Shown in pieces: positions 16,435-27,024 of a stretch of 64,000 nucleotides of DNA (position 1 is its first letter; every line of letters starts with the position of its first letter). Origin of the DNA: a virus; the IMG/VR virus record IMGVR_UViG_3300023174_000050, positions 62,001 to 126,000 of that record; one strand, 5' to 3'. A model generated the notes under the pieces. That model was not told the DNA's origin. It did not search any database and worked only from the letters and a program-made list of their open reading frames with translations. The translations under genes and the position numbers were made by a program.

Positions 16435-18287
16435 TGGCAAACTACCGAATAGCAGAATTGGATTTTGATGCAATTAAAATCAATTTAAAATCTTTTCTAA
16501 CAAACTATAGAGATAAAGACAACAATTTAATCTTTAAAGATTATGATTTTGATGCGTCTAGTTTATCGATTCTTTTAGATTTGCTTTCATACAATACACA
16601 TTATAACGCATATTTGGCAAACATGGTTGCTAACGAAATGTTTTTAGATTCTGCGGTTAAAAGAGAATCTGCAGTATCTATTGCAAAACATATGGGGTAT
16701 ACTCCATTATCTTTTAGAAGCGCAAAAGCTAAAGTGACATTTACTGTGTTGAACCCTATTGATTTGCCAACGTCATTAACATTAAGAAGATATTCCCCTT
16801 TTACAACTAATATTAATGGTACCGAATATACATTTGTGAATTTAGATCCGGTAATAATATCTCCGATTGATGGTTCCTATACATTTACAAATGTAGAAAT
16901 AGTTGAAGGAGAACCATTAACATATTCCTATAGAGTAGATTTGTCTGGGCCATCCGAAAAATATACAATACCAAATAATAATATAGATACATCTACGATA
17001 CGAGTAACAGTTCAAAATTCGTATACAGATTTAACAACAGAACAATATACACTTTCAGAAAATTTAAGTGCCGTATTGCCTACCTCTAAAGTATTTTTTC
17101 TCGAACAAAATCCAAGCGGACTGTATGAAATATTTTTTGGTGATGGCATTTTAGGAAAAAAATTAACATCCGGAAATATTGTAAGAATAGAATATTTAGT
17201 AAGCCATGGCGATGAGTGTAATGTTTCATCAGGAATAACGCAGAATTTTTCTTTAGGTACAACAATAGGCGGAGTAAGTTTAGACTCCAGTATAGTAGCT
17301 TCTTCAAATTCAACCGGCGGAGGCGCAGGTGACACTATAGATGAAATAAAATTTAAGGCCCCTAGATTTTTATCATCTTTCAATAGAGCAGTCACTGCAA
17401 ATGATTATAAAGCATTAATAGAAGCAAATTTCCCATTAGTCGAATCCATTTCGGTATGGGGAGGTGAAGAAAATAATCCACCAATGTATGGTAAAGTTAT
17501 TATATCTTTAAAACCGTATGAAGGTTATTCTATTAGTGATACTGTAAAAACTAGTATAATAAAAGACATTTTATCTAGTAAAAAAGTTATGTCTATTATA
17601 CCCGAATTTGTAGATCCAAATTATTTGTATATATCAATAGATGCCAGAATAAAATTCTCCTCAAAAAATTCGAAGTATAATTCTCAAGATATAGAATTAT
17701 TAGTTGTAAATACTATTGAAAATTACTTTAGAAAAGAATTACAAAAATTTAATAAGAATTTTATTTATTCTAAATTATCTAAGTCTATAGATTCAATAGA
17801 TTCTTCTATTATAGGTAACGTAATTAGTTTAAAAATTCAAAAAAGAATTTCTCCAGTTGTAGGCGCAGAAAATGGTTTTTCTGGAAATAATGTTATAAAA
17901 TTTGAAAATAAATTAGTTTCAGGAAGTATTAAATCTACAGCATTTTATTATAATACGAATACAGCAAATACAAATATAAATTCAGTTTATATACAAGATA
18001 ATTTGACTACTGCATCTACTAGTTCTTTAGATTTAATAGATTTTTACTCTGGCACGAAATTGGTTAGCGGCATTGGTACTGTAAATTATACTACAGGGGA
18101 AGTATCATTTCCAAGTTTAATTCCTGCAGGATATATAGAAAATTCTCCAGATATAAGGATATCTGCAAAAATAGAAGAGATGGATATTCAATCTACAAAT
18201 AATCTAATTCTGATAATTGATGATACTAAATTGGATACACTTTCTAAAAGAACTTCGGGATTAACTGTAACAGTAATATCGGAATAA
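16434..18287 (+). CDS. gp6: Baseplate wedge gp6
   Basis: A 617-aa wedge protein that forms the dimeric inner ring of the baseplate. The N-terminus shows the conserved 'DFDASSLSILLDLLSYNTHY' and 'YLANMVANEMFLDSAVKRES' segments and 'AKHMGYTPLSFRSAKAKV', the J/gp6 family hallmark. Later 'FEIFFGDGILGKKL'-type strand ('YEIFFGDGILGKKLTSGNI') and 'RAVTANDYKALIEANFPLV' are also typical. T4 gp6 is 660 aa. It directly follows gp25 with overlapping stop/start. Confidence 0.9.
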   Translation: MANYRIAELDFDAIKINLKSFLTNYRDKDNNLIFKDYDFDASSLSILLDLLSYNTHYNAYLANMVANEMFLDSAVKRESAVSIAKHMGYTPLSFRSAKAKVTFTVLNPIDLPTSLTLRRYSPFTTNINGTEYTFVNLDPVIISPIDGSYTFTNVEIVEGEPLTYSYRVDLSGPSEKYTIPNNNIDTSTIRVTVQNSYTDLTTEQYTLSENLSAVLPTSKVFFLEQNPSGLYEIFFGDGILGKKLTSGNIVRIEYLVSHGDECNVSSGITQNFSLGTTIGGVSLDSSIVASSNSTGGGAGDTIDEIKFKAPRFLSSFNRAVTANDYKALIEANFPLVESISVWGGEENNPPMYGKVIISLKPYEGYSISDTVKTSIIKDILSSKKVMSIIPEFVDPNYLYISIDARIKFSSKNSKYNSQDIELLVVNTIENYFRKELQKFNKNFIYSKLSKSIDSIDSSIIGNVISLKIQKRISPVVGAENGFSGNNVIKFENKLVSGSIKSTAFYYNTNTANTNINSVYIQDNLTTASTSSLDLIDFYSGTKLVSGIGTVNYTTGEVSFPSLIPAGYIENSPDIRISAKIEEMDIQSTNNLILIIDDTKLDTLSKRTSGLTVTVISE

Positions 18288-18291
18288 ACTA

Positions 18292-19683
18292 ATGTATAAT
18301 ACTTTAACCGATGATTTAGCACTACTTGGGCCATTAAAAATATATGGAGAATCCAAACCCGGACAAGTAAATGGAAACTTACGAGGTTGGTTCTATCCTT
18401 TGTATGTAACAAGAAAAGAAGCCATAGAAGCAGATTTAGAAAAAGGTGGCCTAGGTATTTACAATGTAATTACTTTTTATGACATAGCCGGAGAGTTCTA
18501 TGTTGCAAATAGTTATGGAAAATATGGCGAATTAAAGGATCCTTTAATTTATACTTTGCATACGGGTGACGGTGCAGAAAATCCTTTTGAAAAAATACAA
18601 AACAGACTTTCTATATTAATAGAAAATCAATTACCAGAATTTGTACAAACTGAATATGGAATGTTTATTACTTTTATAAAAGCATACTATGAATTCTTAG
18701 AACAAACTACGCAGGCGCAGGAATTATTGCAAAACATATCCAAGTATGCAGATATAGATGAGACTTCAGAATTGCTAATAAACAAATTCTTTTTAAACTA
18801 TGCAACAGATGTAACAAAAACTTCAATATCAGATAATAAGTTTTTAATTAAAAAAATTAGAGAGATATATAGCAGAAAAGGTACCGAAGAATCTTTTAGA
18901 ATATTATTTAATATTTTATATAAAGAAACTATAGAATTCTTTTATCCTTATAATATTGTATTAAAACCATCATCTGGTAAATGGTATTTACCAAAGACAT
19001 TAAAGGTCAAACAAACTGATAATTTGCAGAATGTATTTGAATTTGAGAATACTGAAATTCAGGGAGCGGTTTCTAAAGCAACAGCTGTAGTAAATAAAGT
19101 ACAAAAAATTAATCTTGGAAATAATGATGTTTATGAATTTATTTTGGATCCGCATAGTATAAAAAATTATTTTCTAAAAAATGAAAAAATAATTGCAACA
19201 AAATCTGTACTTTTAAATAACGTTGTTGATAAATCAAACTTGTCAGTAATAACATATCCAGTGTTATCTAAAATTGATATAATCGATGGTAAATTGGGAT
19301 ATGAAAAAGGAACACCAATAAAATCTATTATAGATAACAGCGGTGTAGGATTATATGCTGCAGCAAAAATTACTGGTGTAAATCAGTATGGTACTATAAC
19401 AAATATAGAAATAGAAAATTCGGGAATAGGGTATAGTAGCAATACTATTATAGTAATTGACCCACCTACACAAATTTTACGAGGAAAATATAGTATAACA
19501 AATGGTATTGTTACAATAGAGTTTCCAACCAATCACGCTATAAAGAAAAATACAATTTTAAAGATAGAATATTTGTCATCGGGTATTTCCGACCCAAGCC
19601 CAATAAAGGGAACATCGCATAAAACCAAAGTTTTATCTGTGCCAAATGTTAGATCTATAAGATTTAAGTATCCGGGATATTAA
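18292..19683 (+). CDS. Baseplate wedge protein, gp7-like N-terminal half
   Basis: A 463-aa protein between gp6 and gp8, where T4 has gp7. The best-conserved part is 'IENQLPEFVQTEYGMFITFI' followed by 'KAYYEFLEQT' and 'YSRKGTEESFRILFNILYKE', then 'YNIVLKPSSGKWYLPKTLKV', a pattern known from long marine T4-like wedge/structural proteins. Residues about 355-395 hold one copy of the 'NSGIGYSSNTIIVI' beta repeat that is also seen in gp8 and gp18. It is much shorter than T4 gp7 (1032 aa). The following gene has a C-terminus that in relatives appears joined to this kind of protein, so the two may be a split gp7 equivalent. Confidence 0.55.
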   Translation: MYNTLTDDLALLGPLKIYGESKPGQVNGNLRGWFYPLYVTRKEAIEADLEKGGLGIYNVITFYDIAGEFYVANSYGKYGELKDPLIYTLHTGDGAENPFEKIQNRLSILIENQLPEFVQTEYGMFITFIKAYYEFLEQTTQAQELLQNISKYADIDETSELLINKFFLNYATDVTKTSISDNKFLIKKIREIYSRKGTEESFRILFNILYKETIEFFYPYNIVLKPSSGKWYLPKTLKVKQTDNLQNVFEFENTEIQGAVSKATAVVNKVQKINLGNNDVYEFILDPHSIKNYFLKNEKIIATKSVLLNNVVDKSNLSVITYPVLSKIDIIDGKLGYEKGTPIKSIIDNSGVGLYAAAKITGVNQYGTITNIEIENSGIGYSSNTIIVIDPPTQILRGKYSITNGIVTIEFPTNHAIKKNTILKIEYLSSGISDPSPIKGTSHKTKVLSVPNVRSIRFKYPGY

Positions 19684-21207
19684 ATGGCATATACACTAAG
19701 TTATAATAGATCTTCAGTATCAGAAGGTTCCTCAGTAATAATTACTTTGAGTAATACAGGTTTGCCTGACGGAACATTAGTACCATTTATTGTTAGTGGT
19801 ACTAATATAACACCTTATGATTTTATTGGATTAAATTCTCTATCTGGTAATTTTTTAATAAAAAAGAATACTGGTAGTGTTGTCCTATATCCTTCAAACG
19901 ATTTAACTACCGAAGGATTGGAAACAATTATATTAAGATTATCCGGAACAGGGAGATCCGAAAATATAGCAATTAATCTTGTAGACACCTCCCCCCAAAC
20001 TAATAACATTGCAGAATTTAGTATAGTACCAAATCGCCCTTTTATTTTGGAGGGAGAAACTTTTGTATTTACTATTACTGGGCTAAATGTCCCAATAGGA
20101 ACCGTGGTACCCTATCAAATTTTTGGAATTCAAAATACAGACGTGTATAATGTACCAATGTCGGGGGAATTAATTTTTGCTGCAAATAGTACATATGATA
20201 CTACTGCAAATATTACTCTAACCGCAATACAAGATTTTTTAACAGACGGTACTGAAAATATAGCACTTTTATTGTATCCAACTATAGCATATACTTTAGC
20301 AGTTAATGGTACAACCTATTTAATAGATAGTTCTACAGAATTATCCGGATATTATTCTATAGAAACAAATAAACTTAAAGTAATAGAAAATGACACTATA
20401 ACTTTTTTCGTAATTGGTAAAAATATTCAGGCAGGAGCAAATGTAAAGTATGCATTAAAGTCATGGACTAATCCAAATATAGATTCGGAATTTGAGATTC
20501 CCTCAGAATTAACTTTGGATGATTTTGAAAATTTAACTTCACTTGAAGGAAACTTTCCTCCATTGCATGCAAATGATGCCACAAGTAATATTGCAAGTGT
20601 TACTTTTAAAATAAAAGATGATTTTATTTTTGAACCAAGCGAATATTTTTACATGGAAATTACCACACCCGAAGGATATAAAACTAGTTCTGCCGTAGTT
20701 GAAATTGTTGATTCTGGTAATAGTTATTTAAGAACTAGTAATACGTTTACTGGTAACGTAAATGTGTCTTTTGTGGACAAAGCAATATTGTCAGCAAACA
20801 TAGGAGCAATATCCAATAAACCTGGATTTTGGATAGATTCAACTGGACAAGTGTCCGAAACCATGGTTTTACAGGGTAAAACATTTGATGACACCATAAC
20901 ATCTCCAGTTTTTTATCAACCATTTTCTTATGTTATTCGTTCAAAATTATCAATAGATACCTGGGAAAATACTGTAAAAAGTATTTTACATCCTGCAGGG
21001 TTTGTGTTATTTAGCGAAATAAATAATGAGACAGATCCGAATTCTCCCAATTATGCAAATGTGAACGTGTATGTTGAGGACACCGAAATTTATACGTATT
21101 CTACAGTTACAATAGATTCATTGTCATTAAATATATCCAACGTATTTTTAAGTAATGCTGTAGAAAGATTATCCGCAGATGCTACATTCTTCCCTTTTAA
21201 TATTTGA
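19684..21207 (+). CDS. Structural protein with Calx-beta/Ig-like repeats
   Basis: A 507-aa protein with three repeats of about 100 residues. Each has an 'EGxxxxFTIxxxNxPxGTxVPY'-like unit: residues 10-50 'SVSEGSSVIITLSNTGLPDG', residues about 113-150 'FILEGETFVFTITGLNVPIG', residues about 230-260 'KVIENDTITFFVIGKNIQAG'. These look like Calx-beta/Ig-type surface domains. The C-terminus ('FYQPFSYVIRSKLSIDTWEN', 'ILHPAGFVLFSE') is a baseplate/wedge-type ending seen in longer marine phage proteins. The start follows the previous stop after no gap and no clear SD is visible, so coupling to the upstream gene is likely. Probably an outer wedge or short fibre component. Confidence 0.55.
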   Translation: MAYTLSYNRSSVSEGSSVIITLSNTGLPDGTLVPFIVSGTNITPYDFIGLNSLSGNFLIKKNTGSVVLYPSNDLTTEGLETIILRLSGTGRSENIAINLVDTSPQTNNIAEFSIVPNRPFILEGETFVFTITGLNVPIGTVVPYQIFGIQNTDVYNVPMSGELIFAANSTYDTTANITLTAIQDFLTDGTENIALLLYPTIAYTLAVNGTTYLIDSSTELSGYYSIETNKLKVIENDTITFFVIGKNIQAGANVKYALKSWTNPNIDSEFEIPSELTLDDFENLTSLEGNFPPLHANDATSNIASVTFKIKDDFIFEPSEYFYMEITTPEGYKTSSAVVEIVDSGNSYLRTSNTFTGNVNVSFVDKAILSANIGAISNKPGFWIDSTGQVSETMVLQGKTFDDTITSPVFYQPFSYVIRSKLSIDTWENTVKSILHPAGFVLFSEINNETDPNSPNYANVNVYVEDTEIYTYSTVTIDSLSLNISNVFLSNAVERLSADATFFPFNI

Positions 21208-21238
21208 AATTTTTAAACCATTCATCAATAAATAAAAA

Positions 21239-22531
21239 ATGCCGAAAATAATAACTAGTAAATTAAAAATAGATAATGCAAAAAATTTCATTGATAGATT
21301 CAATGATACTAATAATACTTTGTATTTCTTTTTAGGCAAACCTAGTGCATGGCCCGACGAAACCGCCCCGTTAACTTTAAACGATTATTCCCACGATATT
21401 AATAAAGTTTGGGATGAAATGATTAGTTTGAAACGAGTACTTCCTACTAGTATAGCAAATGTGGTAAGAAGAATAAATTGGGAAAAAAATACAATTTATG
21501 TTCCATATGATGATCAAGATATTGATTTATTTTCAAAAGAATTCTATGTATTAAATTCAGAAAATAATGTATATAAATGTATATCAAATGCTAATGGTTT
21601 GGTGTCGTTAGTTGAGCCCACAGGAACAAGTACAGATATTACCACATTTTCGGATGGATATCGTTGGAAGTATTTATATTCTATTGGCATAGGAGATTCA
21701 TTAAAATTTTTAACAAGTAAATGGATGCCTGTATTTAAAAATACTATTGTGGCAAATGCTGCTATAGGCGGTGCAATAGAACACGTAAAAATAATAAATT
21801 CTGGCGCAAATTATCCCAGAACAACTATAATTAATATATTAGGCGACGGAATAAATGCATCGTTGGTTCCTAAACTAAATTTGGGAGTTATATATGATTT
21901 CTTTTATATTAATGTGGGCAATGATTATCGATATGCAACCGCAAGCGTAGATGATACTAGCAATGTGGGAAGTTACGCAAATATTAGACCTATAGTAAGT
22001 CCATATAAAGGACATGGGTTTGATCCAATTGAAGAATTGAATGCCAATAAAATTATGATAAATGTTAAAACTGATTATAATGAAGGGTTTGGAGATTTTC
22101 CGGGACAGTTCTCATATAGGACATTTGGAATTTTAAATAATCCAAAAAGATTAGATGGCAGTTTTGCAAGTAATACCACACTAAGTGCATTACCAGGAAT
22201 ATATGTAAGATCCTGCTCCAACGTATTTTCACAGTATGAGTATATAGAAGGCAGTGTTAGTTCAGCAAATGCGTTTGTAATTACATCCAACATTAATAGT
22301 GGCAATGGATATGCAAAATTTATTCAAACATTTGATAAAACAAATTTTAATAATTTTATACCCGGTGAAGTTGTTATTGGAAAAACTTCAGGAACGACTG
22401 CGATAGTATCAAATTTATTATATCCCGAAGTATTAAAAAATGAAGGATCTATTTTTTATATAGAAAATAGAACTCCAATAACAAGATCAAAAGATCAAAC
22501 AGACAATTTACATTTAGTAATAGAGTTTTAA
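21239..22531 (+). CDS. gp8: Baseplate wedge gp8
   Basis: A 430-aa wedge protein. Family features are 'NTLYFFLGKPSAWPDETAP' near the N-terminus, 'WDEMISLKRVLPTSIANVVR', 'DGYRWKYLYSIGIGDSLKFL' and the C-terminal 'YIENRTPITRSKDQTDNLHL', which matches the T4 gp8 ending. T4 gp8 is 334 aa; the extra length includes a 'IINSGANYPRTTIINILGDG' beta repeat around residues 185-205, related to the repeats in gp18. An AATAAATA precedes the start by five bases, too close for a promoter of this gene. Confidence 0.85.
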   Translation: MPKIITSKLKIDNAKNFIDRFNDTNNTLYFFLGKPSAWPDETAPLTLNDYSHDINKVWDEMISLKRVLPTSIANVVRRINWEKNTIYVPYDDQDIDLFSKEFYVLNSENNVYKCISNANGLVSLVEPTGTSTDITTFSDGYRWKYLYSIGIGDSLKFLTSKWMPVFKNTIVANAAIGGAIEHVKIINSGANYPRTTIINILGDGINASLVPKLNLGVIYDFFYINVGNDYRYATASVDDTSNVGSYANIRPIVSPYKGHGFDPIEELNANKIMINVKTDYNEGFGDFPGQFSYRTFGILNNPKRLDGSFASNTTLSALPGIYVRSCSNVFSQYEYIEGSVSSANAFVITSNINSGNGYAKFIQTFDKTNFNNFIPGEVVIGKTSGTTAIVSNLLYPEVLKNEGSIFYIENRTPITRSKDQTDNLHLVIEF

Positions 22532-22540
22532 GGAAAAAAA

Positions 22541-25500
22541 ATGGCAACATCAACAAGTGTTTCTCCGTATTTTGATGATTATTCTGAGGATAAGAATTTT
22601 TATCGAGTATTATATAAACCCGGAGTTGCAATACAATCAAGAGAACTTAATCAATCTCAAACAATATTACAAAATCAAATTAAACGCGTAGGTGATTATC
22701 TATTTAATAACGGACAACGTATTAAAGGTTCAAATCCAAGTGTAAATCTTGATGCGAGAACGGTTCGCCTAACTGGTAAAAATACAAATGGACAAAATAT
22801 AGTCCTTGATAATTTTTTAGGAAAATATGTTACTAGTTTAAATACTGATATCATAGGGTATGTGGAATTTGTTTTTGAAAGAGATGATCCTCAAATTGGA
22901 GATTTGCCTTGTATAGTTATTAGTTTGAAAAAATTTAATGATACCAATAACGGATTCTTTTTTGAATTAGATACATTATATTTTCACGATACTCTAACTC
23001 AGGCATTAAACAAAACCACAACATTATTAACCGCAGTTACAGAACAAAATATTATTAAAAATATTACTTCTACTGCAACACAATATTCCAAAACTATAAT
23101 TTTTTCATCCGCAACTACTCTGGTTGAAGTTGGAGATTTATTAGTTCACCCTACACTAAATAAAGCAATATATGTAACTAAAATTATAAATGCAACTACT
23201 GTAAATATTAATGAGGCCCCTGGGGTAAATATAACTGCAGAAAATATTCAGTTTATTAAAAAATCATCTTGTCCAACATCTATTGTTACTCAACCAAATA
23301 CGTATTTTTACAATGATGGATTTTTACTAAGGTCAGATACACAAAGTGTTGTTCCTGATAAAAATACTGCATTTCCAAGTAAAGTAATTGGTTTCTATGT
23401 AACAGAACAAATAATTACCAGCGAAGATGATCCTTCATTATTAGATCCTGCAATAGGAAGTTCTAATTATTTTGCAACAGGTGCAGATAGATTAAAAATA
23501 AGTTTATCATTAACATCTTTTGATGTCAATGAAGATTACAAAGCAACGACAACTGATACTATAATTCCTTTATTAACATTTAATAGAGGGGATATAGAAA
23601 TTGTATCTGAAAATAATATTTCGGGCGAACTAAGAAAAGAACTTGAAGATAGAACTTATGATCAATCTGGCAACTATGTAGTTAATCCTTTTATAGTAAC
23701 TCCATCCGCAGATATGACTGATGATGAATATCTTCGTTTTAATGTTTCTTCAGGAAAAGCATATATTGGCGGAAAAGAAGTAGCAACAATATCAACCACA
23801 CAATTACTTGTACTTAGACCAACAACTACGGATACCAGACTAGGATACAATATTACAACTACGCAAGGTAACTATATTCAAGTTACAGATGTAAATGACT
23901 ATGGTAATAGCACAGTTATTCCTTTACCAGAAACAATAACACAAGGTGAAATGTTTTTAGAAATGCACAATGTTACAAATCCTACTTCTAATACAACACA
24001 AGTGGGAACCCTTGCATTTAAATCTTTGGAGTATGATAGTTCTTTGGGTGCCAATTCCAAAACACAATTTAAATTATTATATCACTATTATTCTCAGATT
24101 GTGGATGCACCTGCAAGTTGGGCAGCATGGTCTACAAAATATGGAATTTCGGAAGCGGATGGTCGATTTATTGCAGATACATTCTATAGTTCTCCCAGTG
24201 CAAATACTCTATTAGGAAATTATGGTCCAGCGGCTACACCATGTTACGCATTGTATAGAGAGCCAGATACCGGAGGAGTAGCCTTTTGGTATAACACGTG
24301 GAATACTTTGGATGGTCGAGATATTGCATTAACAAAGAAAAGATTTGCTGAAGGTGTATTAGCATTTGATACTACAAATTCTGATCGTGCAAGAATGCTA
24401 TCGAGTACAAAATCTTTCTTATCGGTATCTAACGGCAGTCCATTTATAGATGGTTTAACCAATGCCAAAAAGGTTAAAAGTTTAATTGGAGTACGAAACT
24501 CTTTAACAAATCATTATACTGCTGCAACATATACTGCTCCGTTCTTTTATGCAAATGTTGCCGAACAAAGTATATCTTCAACCGGAGATTTACTAATTAA
24601 AGATCCTAGACCATCGGATCTTTTAGTTTTTCCTATATCAAAAGATAATATAAAAAATCTTGATAAAATTAATACTACTTACTATAGGTCAATAAGAAAT
24701 GCAGTCTTTTCTGGGGGCGTATATACTAAATCATTATCCTCTCCAGAGACTTTCGCATTAGGCGATGGAACTGTTGTTGCAAGTACTGCAAGAAAAAATT
24801 TTACAGTAATTATAAAATCTGGTGCAACAGCAAATACAAAACTCGGAGTAGCAAATTTGGAAAGAGGTTCTGTTACGATCTCATCGGATTCATCCACAGC
24901 ATCTATAAATTTAAACGATGCAGGTTATTCTGGCGTTGCAGATATATTATATCTTGTAGAAAGTAATAATGTACCACCAAGAACTAAAACTTTAGTAAAA
25001 GATGCTTCAACATTTGTAAATATAACTCAACCAGATTTGGCATATAGTTTATATATTTCCGATATTGCTCGGTTTGGGGGCATTTACAAACGAGGTGATG
25101 TTTTAAATTTAACGGGTGTTTGGAATGCAAATACTTATTACACATATAATCAACAAGTTATTAAAAACGGAGCAGTATATACTGCAATAGCCCCTGCGCA
25201 GGGAATTGATGTTAGTTTTGCCAATGTTTGGTCACGGGTTAGTCAATTATCAGGAAATATACTTATTCTTAATGATGGCCAAAAGGACAGTTGGTATGAC
25301 CATGGATATGTAAAATACGCCGGACCCACTTCGGGAGTGCCAGGAAATGTATTAGTTATTTTTGATTATTTTAATCATTCGGGTGAGGGCCCTATTACTG
25401 TAAATTCATATCCTGCAAACTACTATAGAAGTATAGGCCAATATAAATCAGTGGTTGATGCAAAAGAATATACATTAAGAGATTGCTTAGATTTTAGACC

Positions 25501-27022
25501 AAAAAGAACTAATGGGTCTGTTTACTTAAATTTTGATACTGCAATATTTCCATCCACAGATGTAAACACTGAAGCAGATGTAACATATTATTTGCCTAGA
25601 ATAGATAAATTATATCTTTCCAAAGACTCGGTAAATTTTGAAACTCCTTATGATAAATTTTTTATTACAAATGGGAGTGAATCCAACGCCCCAGGTACAT
25701 CACCGTTAGTTGCGGATAAAACTAAATTGGCAATAGCTACTATACAATTACCTCCATTTGCAGAAAGTGCATTTAGTTGTTCGATTGTATACGAAAATAA
25801 TACTAGATTTACTATGGCAGACATAGGCAAAATCCAGCAAACAACATTAAGATTGGATAAAGCAGTAAAAGTCCATAGTATAGAAATTGCAAATCTCAAG
25901 GCAATCATTCAAAATGATGCCGGGGATACGTTATTAAAATCTGGTATACTTGTAGATAATTTTCAAGATTTTTCCAAAACAGATATTTTATCTGGAGGAT
26001 TTTTCTGCGCAATAAACACAAAACAAGGAATATGCTATCCAATGTTTTCGGCATATAATGTAGATTTAAATATAACATCTCAAACAAATGTCAATATTGC
26101 AAATGATATAATTACTGCAAAATATGTTGAGGAAGTTCTAGTGTCCCAAGTGGAAGCAAATGGGACTGTCAATCCCAATCCTGGCGGAATTAATGATCGT
26201 AGAGGAAGAGCAGAATTATCTCAACAAAATTCATACAAGGTCAACTTATTACAAACTGGGTTGCAGCTTTATGGTACTTATCTATTGGGGCAGGGAATAG
26301 TTGCAGCAGGTACTGCGTTAATTGGGGGTGCCTCCGTAAGCGAGGCTTGGTCACTAGCGGTTAATGCAGTAACCGGATCGGCTTTGAGCCCTGCATCTTT
26401 AGTTGGATATGCGGTTGATGCATATAATTTTGCAACATCTGGCACAGTTGGTGCCACAATTTCCGCAGGTTTTGATACTGTAGTGAGTTGGATATCAGGC
26501 ACCTCTACATCCACCGCGTTAAGCGGATCTACAACGTGGGCTACCGCCGAGGGGGTAGCAGTTGCAGAAGGTGGTAGTTATTTTGCCACCTTTGCCGCCA
26601 ATAACCCCACCCTCTATGCCGCTGTACCATATATTGCAGCAATTATAGCAATTGATACAATTACTGGAGGACATATAGTTCATGATGTGGTTAGAGAAGT
26701 TGGCAATGCAGTAGATAGTGTTGGTAAGGTAGTAAGTAATGTAGCAGGTGCAGTTGGCGATTTTGTGAATAATCCAATCGGGTCAGTTAAGAAATTATTT
26801 TCTGATATTAGAACAAAAGAAAAAATTAAATTTATAAAACAAATAAAAACCGGATTGAATCTATATTCATTTGAATACAAATCAGAATTTAAAAATCATC
26901 CATTGGCAGGTCATGGTAGATATGAGGGCTTTATGGCACACGAAGTTGAACAATTATATCCAAATGCTGTAGAAATAAACGATGGGTATAAAACAATTAA
27001 TTATTCACTAATAGGAATTTAA
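22541..27022 (+). CDS. Giant tail/baseplate protein: DUF4815 plus S74 chaperone
   Basis: A 1493-aa virion protein, among the largest in the window. The N-terminus 'PYFDDYSEDKNFYRVLYKPG' with 'AIQSRELNQSQTILQNQIKR' is the DUF4815 start known from marine T4-like phages. Around residues 540-610 there is a DUF4214-like insertion ('YALYREPDTGGVAFWYN'). Near residues 858-895 'WNANTYYTYNQQVIKNGAVY' resembles a CBM5/12 carbohydrate-binding module. A Gly/Ala-rich stretch (about 1240-1400) precedes a C-terminal S74 intramolecular chaperone ('FSDIRTKEKIKFIKQI', 'YEGFMAHEVEQLYPNAVEI'), which trimerises and cuts itself off. It is probably a receptor-facing fibre or wedge fibre. Confidence 0.7.
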   Translation: MATSTSVSPYFDDYSEDKNFYRVLYKPGVAIQSRELNQSQTILQNQIKRVGDYLFNNGQRIKGSNPSVNLDARTVRLTGKNTNGQNIVLDNFLGKYVTSLNTDIIGYVEFVFERDDPQIGDLPCIVISLKKFNDTNNGFFFELDTLYFHDTLTQALNKTTTLLTAVTEQNIIKNITSTATQYSKTIIFSSATTLVEVGDLLVHPTLNKAIYVTKIINATTVNINEAPGVNITAENIQFIKKSSCPTSIVTQPNTYFYNDGFLLRSDTQSVVPDKNTAFPSKVIGFYVTEQIITSEDDPSLLDPAIGSSNYFATGADRLKISLSLTSFDVNEDYKATTTDTIIPLLTFNRGDIEIVSENNISGELRKELEDRTYDQSGNYVVNPFIVTPSADMTDDEYLRFNVSSGKAYIGGKEVATISTTQLLVLRPTTTDTRLGYNITTTQGNYIQVTDVNDYGNSTVIPLPETITQGEMFLEMHNVTNPTSNTTQVGTLAFKSLEYDSSLGANSKTQFKLLYHYYSQIVDAPASWAAWSTKYGISEADGRFIADTFYSSPSANTLLGNYGPAATPCYALYREPDTGGVAFWYNTWNTLDGRDIALTKKRFAEGVLAFDTTNSDRARMLSSTKSFLSVSNGSPFIDGLTNAKKVKSLIGVRNSLTNHYTAATYTAPFFYANVAEQSISSTGDLLIKDPRPSDLLVFPISKDNIKNLDKINTTYYRSIRNAVFSGGVYTKSLSSPETFALGDGTVVASTARKNFTVIIKSGATANTKLGVANLERGSVTISSDSSTASINLNDAGYSGVADILYLVESNNVPPRTKTLVKDASTFVNITQPDLAYSLYISDIARFGGIYKRGDVLNLTGVWNANTYYTYNQQVIKNGAVYTAIAPAQGIDVSFANVWSRVSQLSGNILILNDGQKDSWYDHGYVKYAGPTSGVPGNVLVIFDYFNHSGEGPITVNSYPANYYRSIGQYKSVVDAKEYTLRDCLDFRPKRTNGSVYLNFDTAIFPSTDVNTEADVTYYLPRIDKLYLSKDSVNFETPYDKFFITNGSESNAPGTSPLVADKTKLAIATIQLPPFAESAFSCSIVYENNTRFTMADIGKIQQTTLRLDKAVKVHSIEIANLKAIIQNDAGDTLLKSGILVDNFQDFSKTDILSGGFFCAINTKQGICYPMFSAYNVDLNITSQTNVNIANDIITAKYVEEVLVSQVEANGTVNPNPGGINDRRGRAELSQQNSYKVNLLQTGLQLYGTYLLGQGIVAAGTALIGGASVSEAWSLAVNAVTGSALSPASLVGYAVDAYNFATSGTVGATISAGFDTVVSWISGTSTSTALSGSTTWATAEGVAVAEGGSYFATFAANNPTLYAAVPYIAAIIAIDTITGGHIVHDVVREVGNAVDSVGKVVSNVAGAVGDFVNNPIGSVKKLFSDIRTKEKIKFIKQIKTGLNLYSFEYKSEFKNHPLAGHGRYEGFMAHEVEQLYPNAVEINDGYKTINYSLIGI

Positions 27023-27024
27023 AA

